DNA from: Lysobacter sp. GX 14042
GTDB taxonomy: Bacteria; Pseudomonadota; Gammaproteobacteria; Xanthomonadales; Xanthomonadaceae
Length of the DNA: 64,000 bases
Direction of reading: 5' to 3'
NCBI RefSeq assembly: GCF_021390425.1
Contig: NZ_JAJUWY010000001.1
Location: forward strand, 62,001-126,000
Shown one piece after another: positions 7,735 to 16,429 of the stretch. Every line of letters begins with the position of its first letter. Position 1 is the first letter of the stretch. Under the pieces are notes generated by a model. That model was not told the DNA's origin. It saw only the letters and a list, made by a program, of their open reading frames with translations, and did not search any database. The position numbers and the translations under genes are program-made.

Positions 7735-8970
7735 CTACTGCTGCCGCAGGGCTTCGATCGGGTCCAGCTGCGAGGCCTTGCGCGCCGGGTAGTAGCCGAA
7801 GAACAGGCCGGTGGCGATCGAGAAACCCGCCGCCAGCCCGACCACCTGCAGGTCCACCACCACCGGCAAGGAACCGAACCGTCCGACCAGCAGCGCCCCC
7901 ACCACCCCGATCGCGATGCCCAGCGCGCCACCGATCAGCGAGATCAGCATCGCCTCGGCAAGGAACTGGCGGCGGATGTCCGATGGCCCCGCGCCCACTG
8001 CCAGGCGCAGTCCGATCTCGCGGATCCGCTCGGTCACCGAGACCAGCATGATGTTCATGATCCCGATACCGCCTACCACCAGCGAGATGGTCGCCACCGC
8101 GGCCAGCAGCAACGACATCAGGCGGGTGGTCTGGGTCCGGGTGGCGACGATCTCGGCGATGTTGCGGACCCGGAAGTCATCCTCCGCGCCGGGCTGGATG
8201 TCGTGGCGCTGGCGCAGCAGGGCCTCGATCTGCTCCTGCACGTAATCCAGGTCCCCGGCGCGGGTCACCCCCACCGCGATCTGCTGCACCGCGCCCGGCG
8301 GCAGGCCCATCGAGCCCATCAGCCGGCGCCGTGCGGTCTCCAGCGGCACCAGGATCACGTCGTCCTGGTCCTGGCCCCAGCCGCCCTGGCCCTTGGAGTC
8401 CAGCACCCCGACCACGGTGAATGGCACCCGCCCCAGGCGGATCGATTCGCCCACCGGGTCCTGGTCGCCGAACAGCTCCCGGCGCACCGTCTCGCCCAGT
8501 ATCACCGGCTTGGTCGAACCGCCGTAGTCGCGCGCATCGAAACCGGCACCCAGTGCCAGGCCCCAGGCCTCCAGCTCGAACCAGTCCGGCTGCACGCCCT
8601 GCCAGCTGGCCGACCAGTTGTTCTCGGCGAACACCACCTGGGTGCTGCCACGCAGCACCCCGCCGACGTACTGGACCTCGGGAATTTCCTCGCGGATCGC
8701 CTCCGCGTCACGGGTGGTCAGGGTGTAGAAGCTGGTCGCGCTGGCGCGCACACCGCCGGCCACGCGGCGGGTATTGGGATTGATGTCGAGCCGGTTCGAG
8801 CCCAGTCCGGAGACCAGTTTGTCGATCTCCGACTGGGTACCCTGCCCGACCGAGACCATCACGATCACCGCGGCGATGCCGATGATCACGCCCAGCGAGG
8901 TCAGCGCGCTGCGCAGCCAGTTGCCGCGCAGCGCGTAGGCCGCCGTGCGCAGCACTTCCAGGACGTTCAT
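7735..8970 (-). CDS. MacB-type ABC transporter permease
   Basis: 411 residues. N-terminal helix at about 17-40 (SALTSLGVIIGIAAVIVMVSVG), a large periplasmic MacB_PCD domain, then three C-terminal helices at about 285-400 forming the FtsX domain (VVGGIGIMNIMLVSVTERIREIGLRLAVGA, family signature). With the separate ATPase upstream it makes a split MacB; in E. coli both parts are fused in one polypeptide. The ATG at 8970 overlaps the ATPase stop in an ATGA quartet. Such pumps move substrates from the periplasm outwards via MacA and a TolC-like channel, which is not in this window. Confidence 0.93.
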   Translation of the reverse strand: MNVLEVLRTAAYALRGNWLRSALTSLGVIIGIAAVIVMVSVGQGTQSEIDKLVSGLGSNRLDINPNTRRVAGGVRASATSFYTLTTRDAEAIREEIPEVQYVGGVLRGSTQVVFAENNWSASWQGVQPDWFELEAWGLALGAGFDARDYGGSTKPVILGETVRRELFGDQDPVGESIRLGRVPFTVVGVLDSKGQGGWGQDQDDVILVPLETARRRLMGSMGLPPGAVQQIAVGVTRAGDLDYVQEQIEALLRQRHDIQPGAEDDFRVRNIAEIVATRTQTTRLMSLLLAAVATISLVVGGIGIMNIMLVSVTERIREIGLRLAVGAGPSDIRRQFLAEAMLISLIGGALGIAIGVVGALLVGRFGSLPVVVDLQVVGLAAGFSIATGLFFGYYPARKASQLDPIEALRQQ

Positions 8971-9692
8971 GCCGGCTCCTCCTGCAGGTGCAGCTCGCCG
9001 TCGTGCATGACGTAGGTCCGGTCCGCATGCGCGGCGACCTCGGGGTCGTGGGTGATCAGCACCACGGTGTGGCCGTCGTCGCGCAGTTGCTTGAACAGGG
9101 CGAGGATCTCCTCGCCGGTGCGGCTGTCCAGCGCGCCGGTCGGCTCGTCGGCCAGCAACACCGGGGCGCGGTTGATCAGCGCCCGGGCAATCGCCACGCG
9201 CTGCTGCTGGCCGCCGGAAAGCTCGCTGGGCCGGTGCGACTCGCGACTGGCCAGGCCCACCGCGGCCAGCGCCTGGTGCGCGCGCCCGGTGCGCTCCGCG
9301 CCGGGAATGCCGGCGTAGGCCATCGGCATCGCCACGTTCTCCAGCGCGGTCATCCGCGGCAGCAGGTTGAAACCCTGGAACACGAAGCCGATCGTGTCCC
9401 GGCGCAGCACCGCCAGTGCCTCGGCGTCCAGCGTGGACACGTCGACCCCGTCGCACAGGTAGCTGCCGGTGGTCGGGGTGTCGAGGCAGCCCAGCAGGTT
9501 CATCAGGGTCGACTTGCCCGAACCGGAGGGCCCCATGATGGCGACGAACTCGCCGTGTCCGATGCGCAGGTCCACTCCGCGCAGGGCCACCACCTCGGCC
9601 TGGCTGCCCGGCGAGTAGACCTTGCCCAGGCCGCGGGTCTCGATGACCGGCGGCCGATCGCCGACGGTCGCGGCCGGCGCGGGGCCGGTCAC
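8967..9692 (-). CDS. MacB-type ABC transporter ATPase
   Basis: 241 residues with the full nucleotide-binding set: Walker A GPSGSGKST at about 55, Q-loop VFQGFNLLP, signature LSGGQQQRVAIARAL, Walker B VLLADEPTGALD and H-loop LITHDP. This is the LolD/MacB subgroup. The start is GTG at 9692, overlapping the MacA stop as GTGA, and its stop overlaps the permease start as ATGA. The three genes are thus translated as a unit. Confidence 0.95.
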   Translation of the reverse strand: MTGPAPAATVGDRPPVIETRGLGKVYSPGSQAEVVALRGVDLRIGHGEFVAIMGPSGSGKSTLMNLLGCLDTPTTGSYLCDGVDVSTLDAEALAVLRRDTIGFVFQGFNLLPRMTALENVAMPMAYAGIPGAERTGRAHQALAAVGLASRESHRPSELSGGQQQRVAIARALINRAPVLLADEPTGALDSRTGEEILALFKQLRDDGHTVVLITHDPEVAAHADRTYVMHDGELHLQEEPA

Positions 9693-11191
9693 GACGGACG
9701 CTCGCTGCCGACGACCACCTGGTCGCCGTCCTCCAGCGGGCCCGAGACCTCGGTCCAGCTGCCGTCGCTCGCCCCCACGCGCACCATCACCGCGCGCACG
9801 CCGCCGCCCTCCAGCAGGTACAGCGGTGCGCGGCGGGCACCGGCCAGGGCCGCCAGTCCGCGGTCCCATTCGGCCTGGCGAACCTCGTCCAGGGTGGCGC
9901 GGAAGTCCGCGAACTGGGCCGCCAGGCGCTCGCCCGTCCGCTGGCGCATGGCGGCCTGCATGTCGCCCGAGGGGGCACCGCCCGCCGCCTGCGGGGCCGG
10001 ACCGCCCGCACCCGCGCCCGTGGACGCGGCCGCGGTGCGGCGCTGGGCCGCCTGCCCGCGCATCCGCTCCAGCGCCGCGTCCAGCGCCGACTGCTGCGTG
10101 GCATCCAGCCCGAGCCCGGCCCCGAGTGCGGCGATGTCCCCGTCGAACCCGCCCGCGCCCCGCTGCGGCGGAGCGATGCCGGCATCCTCGGCCGGCTTGT
10201 AGCGCAGCGCCGCGTTGGGCACCCGCAGCACCGCGTCGCGGCGGCTGACCTCGATCTCGGCATTGGCGGTCATGCCCGGCAGCAGCACCTGGTCGGCGTT
10301 GTCCACCGCCACCACCACCGGATAGGTGATCACGTTGTTGGTGTTGGTGGCCGACAGGCGGATCTGCTGGACCTCGCCGCGGAAGCGCCGGTCGGGGAAG
10401 GCATCCACGGTGAAGGACACGCCCTGGCCGGAGACGACCTGGCCGATGTCGGCCTCGTCGATCGCCAGCTCGATCTCCATCTGCGACAGGTCCTCGGCGA
10501 TCTGGAACAGCACCGGCGCCTGCAGGCTGGCCGCCACGGTCTGTCCCGGCTCCACGGTGCGGGTCAGCACCACGCCGTCGACCGGCGAGCGGATCTCGGT
10601 GCGCTCCAGGTTCAGCCGCGAGGTCTGGGTCGAGGCCTGCTGCTGGGTGATCTGCGCCCGCGCGGCGTTGACCTGGGCGCGGGCCTGGTCGAGCGCGGTG
10701 CGCGCCACGTCGACGTCGCTGGCCGAGACCAGCTGCGACCGGCCCAGTTCGGACTTGCGCCGGTAATCGGCCTCGGCGTTGCGCAGCGCCGCCTCGGCGG
10801 TGGCCAGGCTGGCGCGCGCGGCGTTGGCCGAGGCGGTGCCCTGCTCGATCTGCGCCTGGTAGGTGCTGGGGTCGATCCGGGCGATGACCTGGCCGCGGCT
10901 CACCTGGTCGTTGAAGTCGGCCAGCACCTCGGTGACCAGGCCGGAGATCTGGCTGCCGACGTCGACCGTGGAGATCGCCCGCAGGGTACCGGTCGCCGAG
11001 ATCACCACCCGGATGTCGCCACGCTCCACGGTTGCGGTGCGGTAACCGCTGCCGGCGTCCCCGCCTGCCCGGCCCTGCCACCACCAGGCGCCCGCCAGCA
11101 CGAGCAGCACCACGACGGCAATGACCAGGGGAGTGCGCCAGCGGCGCCGGTGCGCGGATGCGGCCGCGCGCGAACGGGAGGGATGTGCCAT
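9689..11191 (-). CDS. MacA/HlyD-family periplasmic adaptor with an inserted C-terminal module
   Basis: 500 residues, longer than the roughly 370-390 usual for MacA. Order: cytoplasmic Arg-rich start, membrane anchor at about 21-38, barrel-sandwich domain (TGTLRAISTVDVGSQISG), alpha-helical hairpin at about 110-195, lipoyl half-motif TEIRSPVDGVVLTRTVEPGQ, beta-barrel, then a membrane-proximal domain. The latter is interrupted at about 333-455 by an Ala/Gln/Arg-rich insertion containing ATQQSALDAALERMRG-type helices. The domain resumes with APLYLLEGGG and VRVGASDGSWTEVSGPL. It joins the ATPase/permease to a TolC-like duct. Start ATG at 11191. Confidence 0.93.
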   Translation of the reverse strand: MAHPSRSRAAASAHRRRWRTPLVIAVVVLLVLAGAWWWQGRAGGDAGSGYRTATVERGDIRVVISATGTLRAISTVDVGSQISGLVTEVLADFNDQVSRGQVIARIDPSTYQAQIEQGTASANAARASLATAEAALRNAEADYRRKSELGRSQLVSASDVDVARTALDQARAQVNAARAQITQQQASTQTSRLNLERTEIRSPVDGVVLTRTVEPGQTVAASLQAPVLFQIAEDLSQMEIELAIDEADIGQVVSGQGVSFTVDAFPDRRFRGEVQQIRLSATNTNNVITYPVVVAVDNADQVLLPGMTANAEIEVSRRDAVLRVPNAALRYKPAEDAGIAPPQRGAGGFDGDIAALGAGLGLDATQQSALDAALERMRGQAAQRRTAAASTGAGAGGPAPQAAGGAPSGDMQAAMRQRTGERLAAQFADFRATLDEVRQAEWDRGLAALAGARRAPLYLLEGGGVRAVMVRVGASDGSWTEVSGPLEDGDQVVVGSERPS

Positions 11192-11255
11192 GCGGGCCTC
11201 GGAGGGGTGACTGGAGACACCAACGCACCGGCGGGGGAGTGGTTGACCGCCCCGT

Positions 11256-12542
11256 TCAGCCCATGAAGCGGATCGTCGCCAGGGTGCCATCGCCCGGCAG
11301 GCTCTCCAGCGACACCGGCCAGCCCAGCCGCTCGCCCAGGCGGCGCGCGATCGACAGGCCCATCCCGGCGCTCTGCTCGCGGTTCACGTCGGCGCGGAAG
11401 AACGGCTTGAAGGCGTTCGACAGCGTTTCCGGGTCCATGCCGATGCCGGTGTCGCGGACCTCGATCCGGTCCCCGTACAGGTGCACCTCGACCCGCCCCT
11501 GCTCGGTGAACTTCACCGCGTTGCTGAGCAGGTTGCCCAGCATCACCGCCAGCACGTGGGCCGGACCGAACAGGGTGGTGGCGCCATGGTCCACCAGCCC
11601 GATCTCCACCGGTTTGCCGGCCGCCAGCGGGCGCATCCGCTCGACCTGCTCGGCGGCGACCGCGGCGACATCGAACTCGCTGCTCTGCGGGGCGTTGCCG
11701 GCCTCGCGGGCGAGGATCAGGAAGGCATCGATCACCGCCTCCATGTCCCGCCCGGCCCGCTGGATCCGCGCCAGCGAGCGCTGCGTCCGCGCCGGGGTGT
11801 CCGGGTCGGCGATCATCATGTCCGCCGCCACCCGGATCACCGTCAGCGGCGTGCGCAGCTCATGGCTGGCATCGCGGGTGAAGTCACGCTCGCGCTCGAC
11901 GAAATCCCCGACCCGCTCGGCCAGCCCGAGCAGCGCGCGCGAGAGCTGGTGGACCTCCGCGCCGGCATCGTCGGGCAGGTTGCCCGGACGGATGGCGTCG
12001 GTATCCGGATGCCGGGGATCCCAGCGCGAGACCACCCGCGACAGCCAACTCACCGGCAGCACCATGCGCTTGGAGGTGCGGTAGGTCAGCCAGGTCATCA
12101 GGTAGGTGGCCGCGAGCGAGAGCAGCAGCGAGGCCAGCCCGGTCCACAGGATCGCCCGGTCGATGTGCCCGGCTTCGAAGGACAGGTAGAACGTCCCCGG
12201 CTCCCGGCGGTCGACCAGCACGTCGTGCTTCACCCCCGGCCGGCCGTCCTCCTCGACCCGGTGGCGGCCCGGTTCGAGCCCGCGTATGTGGGCCGGAACC
12301 GTCTCCTCGCCGCCGGCCGGCGCGAAGTATCCGGCCATCGTGCTGGTGTGCGGCAACCGCACGGGGGTGCCGGACGCATGCGCGGACCACCAGATGTCGG
12401 CCTCGCGCTGCATGCGCTCGTCCAGCACCGAGCCACGCACCGCCACCCCGGCCAGCACGATGCCGATGGTGATCAGCACGCTGGCGACCGCGGCCTGCGC
12501 AATGAACGCCAGCTTGATCCGACGTGGGAGCCCGGGTGACAT
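11256..12542 (-). CDS. Sensor histidine kinase
   Basis: 428 residues. Two membrane helices (about 10-33 and 128-150) flank a small periplasmic sensor domain of about 95 residues with no family I recognise. A HAMP-like linker follows, then a DHp helix with phospho-acceptor His227 in RDASHELRTPL, and a catalytic domain with N-box (LLSNAVKF), DTGIGMD and a GMGLSIA G2 box. It autophosphorylates and passes phosphate to the regulator encoded 13 nt upstream. The macAB-type genes follow 64 nt downstream on the same strand, suggesting that the pair controls, or is co-transcribed with, the exporter. Confidence 0.93.
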   Translation of the reverse strand: MSPGLPRRIKLAFIAQAAVASVLITIGIVLAGVAVRGSVLDERMQREADIWWSAHASGTPVRLPHTSTMAGYFAPAGGEETVPAHIRGLEPGRHRVEEDGRPGVKHDVLVDRREPGTFYLSFEAGHIDRAILWTGLASLLLSLAATYLMTWLTYRTSKRMVLPVSWLSRVVSRWDPRHPDTDAIRPGNLPDDAGAEVHQLSRALLGLAERVGDFVERERDFTRDASHELRTPLTVIRVAADMMIADPDTPARTQRSLARIQRAGRDMEAVIDAFLILAREAGNAPQSSEFDVAAVAAEQVERMRPLAAGKPVEIGLVDHGATTLFGPAHVLAVMLGNLLSNAVKFTEQGRVEVHLYGDRIEVRDTGIGMDPETLSNAFKPFFRADVNREQSAGMGLSIARRLGERLGWPVSLESLPGDGTLATIRFMG

Positions 12543-12555
12543 TACCGCCCGCCGG

Positions 12556-13266
12556 TCACTCGGGCGGCTGGCTGATGTCGGCGATCCGGTAGCCGGCGGA
12601 CTGCACGGTGTGCAGCAGCTGCTTGTCGAACGGCTTGTCGATGGTCTTGCGCAGGTTGTAGAGGTGGCTGCGCAGGGTGTCCGAGTCGGGCAGGCCGTTG
12701 CCCCAGATCTCGCGTTCGATCTCCTGCCGGCTCACCACCCGCGGCGATTCGCGCATCAGGATGGTCAGCAGGCGCAGGCCGATCGGCGAGAGCTGCAGCT
12801 CGGCGCCGCCACGGGTGACCCGCAGGCTGGCCGGGTCGAGCACCAGGTCGGCGACCTTCAGCACCTCGCCGCCCACCTGGCGGCGCTCGCGGCGGATCAG
12901 CGCCCGCAGCCGGGCTTCCAGCTCCTGCACCGCGAAGGGTTTGGTCAGGTAATCGTCGGCACCGGCGGACAGGCCGGTGAGCTTCTCGTCGAGGGTATCG
13001 CGCGCGGTGAGCATCAGCACCGGCGTGGACTTGCGGGCCTCCTCGCGCAGGCGCTTGCAGACTTCCACCCCGTCCAGCCGCGGCAGCATCAGGTCGAGCA
13101 CGATCACGTCGTAACTGTTCTCCGCGGCCAGGCGGTAGCCGTCCAGGCCGTCGGCGGCGTAATCGATCTCGAAGCCGCGGCTTTCAAGGTATTCGCCCAT
13201 CATTTCGGAAATGTTGCGGTTGTCCTCGATCAGGAGGACCAGGCCACCGTCCCGGTTCGACTGCAT
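12556..13266 (-). CDS. OmpR/PhoB-family response regulator
   Basis: 236 residues. The receiver domain at about 8-120 has acidic pocket LIEDN, phospho-acceptor Asp58 in IVLDLMLPRLDG, and KPF with the conserved Lys. A winged-helix DNA-binding domain occupies about 140-230 (LSPIGLRLL, DTLRSHLYNLRKTIDKP). I chose ATG 13266, which has GGGAG upstream; an in-frame TTG at 13287 would add seven residues but lies inside an inverted repeat. It is partner of the kinase starting at 12542. Confidence 0.94.
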   Translation of the reverse strand: MQSNRDGGLVLLIEDNRNISEMMGEYLESRGFEIDYAADGLDGYRLAAENSYDVIVLDLMLPRLDGVEVCKRLREEARKSTPVLMLTARDTLDEKLTGLSAGADDYLTKPFAVQELEARLRALIRRERRQVGGEVLKVADLVLDPASLRVTRGGAELQLSPIGLRLLTILMRESPRVVSRQEIEREIWGNGLPDSDTLRSHLYNLRKTIDKPFDKQLLHTVQSAGYRIADISQPPE

Positions 13267-13280
13267 AGAACTGTCTCCCA

Positions 13281-13337
13281 CCTTCAATTTTGTGAAGGCT
13301 GCCGCGCGGGAGGTCTAGGCGGCGTGAAGGATTTCAC
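13281..13337. promoter_or_regulatory. Inverted repeats in front of the response regulator (possible operator)
   Basis: Two palindromes share the core TGAA/TTCA: CCTTCA-ATTTTG-TGAAGG at 13281-13298, and GTGAA-GGAT-TTCAC at 13324-13337. A further TTTCAC lies at 13354-13359. They sit in the 89-nt gap upstream of the regulator. Autoregulation is a reasonable guess. No protein-binding evidence can be read from sequence alone. Confidence 0.4.
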
Positions 13338-13355
13338 CTGCCATACCCGCTGGTT

Positions 13356-14186
13356 TCACGCCGGCCCGCTATCCTTCTCGGCTTGCTTGACCCGTTGCCA
13401 CAGTGTTTCCTGGGCTTCCAGGTCCAGCGAACGCATCGGGGCACCGCCGCCGGCGGCCAACTTTTCCATAGCGCGGAAGCGGCGCTCGAACTTGCCGTTC
13501 GCTCGCCGCAGCGCAGTGCCCACGTCCACTTCGGCGTGCCGCGCCAGGTTGCAGGCGACGAACAGCAGGTCGCCGATCTCCTCCTCCAGCCGCGCCCGGG
13601 CCGCGGCACTGCCCCGGTCCGGTGCCGCCAGTTCCGCCTGGACCTCGGCGATCTCCTCGTGCAGCTTGTCGACCACCGGACCGGGCGCAGGCCAGTCGAA
13701 GCCGACCCGGGCCGCGCGCTTCTGCAGCTTCACCGCGCGCTGCCATTCGGGCAGGCCACGGGCGATGCCGGCCAGCGCCGAGGCGTCCCGATCGCCGGCA
13801 GCCTCGCGCTCGCGGCGCTTGATCTCCTCCCACTGCCCGGGGCTGCCGTCGCCTTGGCCGCCGGCGAACACGTGCGGGTGGCGACGGACCATCTTGTCGG
13901 CGATCGCCCCGGCCACCTCGTCGAAGCCGAACAGCCCTTCCTCCTCGGCCATGCGGGCGTGGAACACCACCTGCAGCAGCAGGTCGCCGAGCTCCCCGCG
14001 CAGGTCGTCCATGTCGCCGCGGTCGATGGCGTCGGCCACCTCGTAGGCTTCCTCGATGGTGTACGGGGCGATGCTGGCGAAATCCTGCTCCAGGTCCCAC
14101 GGGCAGCCGCCGTCGGGATCGCGCAGCGCGGCCATGACCGCGAGCAGGCGCTCCAGGTTCGAACCGGCCGGGGGACGTTGTTTCAT
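13356..14186 (-). CDS. mazG: Nucleoside triphosphate pyrophosphohydrolase MazG
   Basis: 276 residues, close to the E. coli length of 263. It hydrolyses NTPs and dNTPs to the monophosphate plus pyrophosphate, and in enterics it modulates ppGpp under starvation. Two tandem MazG all-alpha repeats are seen: the first with CPWD and the metal ligands of IEEAYEVADAI and GELGDLLLQVVFHA, the second with DKLHEEIAEVQAE and EEEIGDLLFVACNLARH. The start is ATG at 14186, 4 nt after the cysQ stop, so mazG is probably the last gene of nudE-cysQ-mazG. Confidence 0.95.
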   Translation of the reverse strand: MKQRPPAGSNLERLLAVMAALRDPDGGCPWDLEQDFASIAPYTIEEAYEVADAIDRGDMDDLRGELGDLLLQVVFHARMAEEEGLFGFDEVAGAIADKMVRRHPHVFAGGQGDGSPGQWEEIKRREREAAGDRDASALAGIARGLPEWQRAVKLQKRAARVGFDWPAPGPVVDKLHEEIAEVQAELAAPDRGSAAARARLEEEIGDLLFVACNLARHAEVDVGTALRRANGKFERRFRAMEKLAAGGGAPMRSLDLEAQETLWQRVKQAEKDSGPA

Positions 14187-14190
14187 GCGC

Positions 14191-14988
14191 CTACCGCCCC
14201 GCCCAGTCGCGCCAGGGCAGCGCGGGGTCACCGAGCGCGATGAATCCGCCGTTGAGCAGGCTGTCGCGGCAGTTGTAGCGGAACGGGCGGCCCTGCAGGT
14301 CGACGAGCTGGCCGCCCGCGCCCTCGACCACCGCCTGGGCGGCGGCGGTATCCCACTCGCTGGTGGGGCCGAAGCGCGGGTAGCAGTCGATCCCGCCCTC
14401 GGCCAGCACGCAGAACTTGAGCGAGGAGCCCAGCCCGACCGCTTCGGTCTCGCCCATGCGGGCAATGAAGTCCTCGGCGTCGCGGGTGCGGTGCGAGCGG
14501 CTGGCGGCCACCCGCAGCGGGGCGGTGGCCGGCGCGCGCACCCGGACCGGCCGTTCGCCATCGGCATCGCGCCGCCATGCGCCCAGCTCCGCGCCGCCGT
14601 GCCAGGCGGTCCCGGTCACCGGCGCCTGCACCACGCCATAGCGGACGACGCCGTCCTGGATATAGGCGATGTTGACGGTGAACTCGCCATTGCGCTTGAT
14701 GAACTCGCGGGTGCCATCGAGCGGGTCGACCAGCCACAGGCGGTCCCAGTGGCGGCGCCGGGCGATCTCCTCCGGCGCGGACTCCTCCGACAGCACGGGA
14801 ATGCCGGGGGTCAGGGCACGCAGGCCGTCGACGATGCAGTGGTGGGCGGCGAGGTCGGCGGCGGTGACCGGCGACTGGTCGGCCTTGCGCACCACGTCGA
14901 AGTCGCGCCGGTAGACGTCCAGGATCGCGGCGGCGGCGGCATTGGCGATCGCGATCACGCCCTCGCGCAGGCCGGTGTCGAGTTCCAT
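14191..14988 (-). CDS. cysQ: 3'(2'),5'-bisphosphate nucleotidase CysQ
   Basis: 265 residues of the inositol-monophosphatase superfamily. It removes the 3'-phosphate from PAP, the by-product of sulfate assimilation. Metal-site motifs: SEES at about 68 supplies the glutamate, WLVDPLDGTREF is the diagnostic DPxDGT box, and SEWDTAAAQAVVEGAGG gives the final aspartate. ATG at 14988 is chosen because an in-frame GTG at 15015 would lie well inside nudE; the gap to nudE is then only 2 nt. Confidence 0.95.
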   Translation of the reverse strand: MELDTGLREGVIAIANAAAAAILDVYRRDFDVVRKADQSPVTAADLAAHHCIVDGLRALTPGIPVLSEESAPEEIARRRHWDRLWLVDPLDGTREFIKRNGEFTVNIAYIQDGVVRYGVVQAPVTGTAWHGGAELGAWRRDADGERPVRVRAPATAPLRVAASRSHRTRDAEDFIARMGETEAVGLGSSLKFCVLAEGGIDCYPRFGPTSEWDTAAAQAVVEGAGGQLVDLQGRPFRYNCRDSLLNGGFIALGDPALPWRDWAGR

Positions 14989-14990
14989 CC

Positions 14991-15542
14991 TCAAGCCCGG
15001 TGGTGGCGCAGCCACTCGCGCGCCATGAACAGGGCGGCGATGCTGCGGCCTTCAGAGAAATCCTCGCGCAGCACCAGCTCGTGCAGTGCGTCGAGTTTCC
15101 ACGGCACCACCTCCAGCGGCTCGGGCTCGTCACCGGGCAGGCGCTCGGGGTAGAGGTCGCGGGCGATCACCATGTGCGCGCTGTGGCTCATGTAGGTCGG
15201 CGCCAGGGTCAGCTGGCGCAGGTCGACCAGCTCACGCGCGCCGTAGCCGGCCTCTTCCTTGAGCTCGCGGTCGGCCGCCTCCAGCGCCCCCTCGCCGGCA
15301 TCGATCCGCCCCTTGACCAGGCCAAGCTCGTAACGGTGCATGCCGGCCGCGTACTCGCGCACCAGCAGCACGGTGTCGTCATCGAGCAGGGGCACCACGA
15401 TCACCGCACCATGGCCGCGGCTGTGCAGGCGCTGGAAGCGGCGGCGCTCGCCGTTGGAAAACTCCAGGTCCAGGTGCTCGAGCCGGTACGGCCCGGCCTC
15501 CTCGACGCTGGTGCCGTGGACGACCGGCAGGCGACGGGTCAC
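14991..15542 (-). CDS. nudE: ADP compounds hydrolase NudE (Nudix)
   Basis: 183 residues with a complete Nudix box beginning GLVKGRIDAGEGALEAAD and ending RELKEEAGYG. NudE enzymes hydrolyse ADP-ribose, NADH and diadenosine polyphosphates. The N-terminal LEHLDLEFSNGERRRFQRL segment matches the NudE subgroup. Start: GTG at 15542, with a purine/G-rich run seven bases upstream and a length close to the 186-residue E. coli protein. An in-frame GTG at 15557 would add five residues. First gene of nudE-cysQ-mazG. Confidence 0.9.
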   Translation of the reverse strand: MTRRLPVVHGTSVEEAGPYRLEHLDLEFSNGERRRFQRLHSRGHGAVIVVPLLDDDTVLLVREYAAGMHRYELGLVKGRIDAGEGALEAADRELKEEAGYGARELVDLRQLTLAPTYMSHSAHMVIARDLYPERLPGDEPEPLEVVPWKLDALHELVLREDFSEGRSIAALFMAREWLRHHRA

Positions 15543-15595
15543 GACCGGGCCCCCCACCCTTCACTGGGCGAGCGGACGATGCCGGAGGGTGGGTG

Positions 15596-15601
15596 GATAA
15601 T
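15596..15601 (+). promoter_or_regulatory. Possible -10 hexamer for rsmE
   Basis: GATAAT, one mismatch from TATAAT, lies in the 139-nt divergent gap between nudE and rsmE, about 80 nt before the rsmE start. No clear -35 is visible, so this is only a candidate. Confidence 0.3.
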
Positions 15602-15681
15602 GGCGGGATGCGGATGACGACTCACGATGCTTCGATGCTAGCAGAGCGCGGTTGCGGCCAGACCATGAAGGAGAACGGCCT

Positions 15682-16419
15682 GTGCGGGTGACCCGGATCC
15701 ATGTCGAACTGCCGCTGGCGCCCGGGATGGAGCTCGACTTGCCGGAAGCCCAAGCGGGGCACCTGGTGCGCGTGCTGCGCCTGCGCGCCGGAGACGCGTT
15801 CGTGCTGTTCAGCGGTGACGGCCACGATTACCAGGCGAGCGTGCTGGTGGCCGACCGCCGCGTGGTGCGGGTCCGGGTGGGCGCCGGGCAGCCGGTCGAG
15901 CGCGAGTCGCCGCTGCGGCTGGTGCTGCTGCAGGGCATCGCACGTGGCGAGAAAATGGACCTGATCCTGCAGAAGGCCACCGAACTGGGGGTGGCGGAGT
16001 TGCTCCCGCTGTCGTCCGATCGCAGCGAGGTCAGGCTCGATCCGCCACGTGCCGCCAAGCGCCTGGCGCACTGGCGCAGCGTGGTCGCCGCGGCCTGCGA
16101 GCAGAGCTGGCGGGCACGCGTGCCTGCGGTCGCACCGCCGCGCGGACTGGCCGAAGTGCTCGGCTCGCTGCCGGCCGGCGGCCTGCGGCTGCTGCTGGAC
16201 CCTGAAGGTGACCGGGCGCTGACGGCGTTGCGGCCACCGGCGGGAGAGCCGGTGTACCTGGCGATCGGTCCGGAAGGCGGCTGGTCGGACCGTGACCGCG
16301 AGCAGTTGCACGGGGCCGGGTTCGCGGGGCTGCGCCTGGGGCCACGGATCCTGCGCACGGAAACCGCGGGACTGGCGGCGGTCGCCGCCCTGCAGGCCTG
16401 CTACGGCGACCTGCGCTAG
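15682..16419 (+). CDS. rsmE: 16S rRNA (uracil-1498-N3)-methyltransferase
   Basis: 245 residues. It methylates U1498 of 16S rRNA in the 30S subunit using S-adenosylmethionine. An N-terminal PUA-like domain (HLVRVLRLRAGDAFVLFSG) is followed by the SPOUT knotted domain with the RsmE hallmarks LAIGPEGGW and LRLGPRILRTETAGLAAVAAL. The start is GTG at 15682: AAGGAG sits at 15668-15673, eight bases upstream, and the family begins with this sequence. It converges with the chp operon, ending 10 nt from chpC. Confidence 0.95.
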   Translation: MRVTRIHVELPLAPGMELDLPEAQAGHLVRVLRLRAGDAFVLFSGDGHDYQASVLVADRRVVRVRVGAGQPVERESPLRLVLLQGIARGEKMDLILQKATELGVAELLPLSSDRSEVRLDPPRAAKRLAHWRSVVAAACEQSWRARVPAVAPPRGLAEVLGSLPAGGLRLLLDPEGDRALTALRPPAGEPVYLAIGPEGGWSDRDREQLHGAGFAGLRLGPRILRTETAGLAAVAALQACYGDLR

Positions 16420-16429
16420 CCGGTGCGGC

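Noticed and set aside
13267-13287. TTG-started extension of the response regulator by seven residues
   Set aside because: The ATG at 13266 has a ribosome binding site and fits the family; the extension lies in an inverted repeat.
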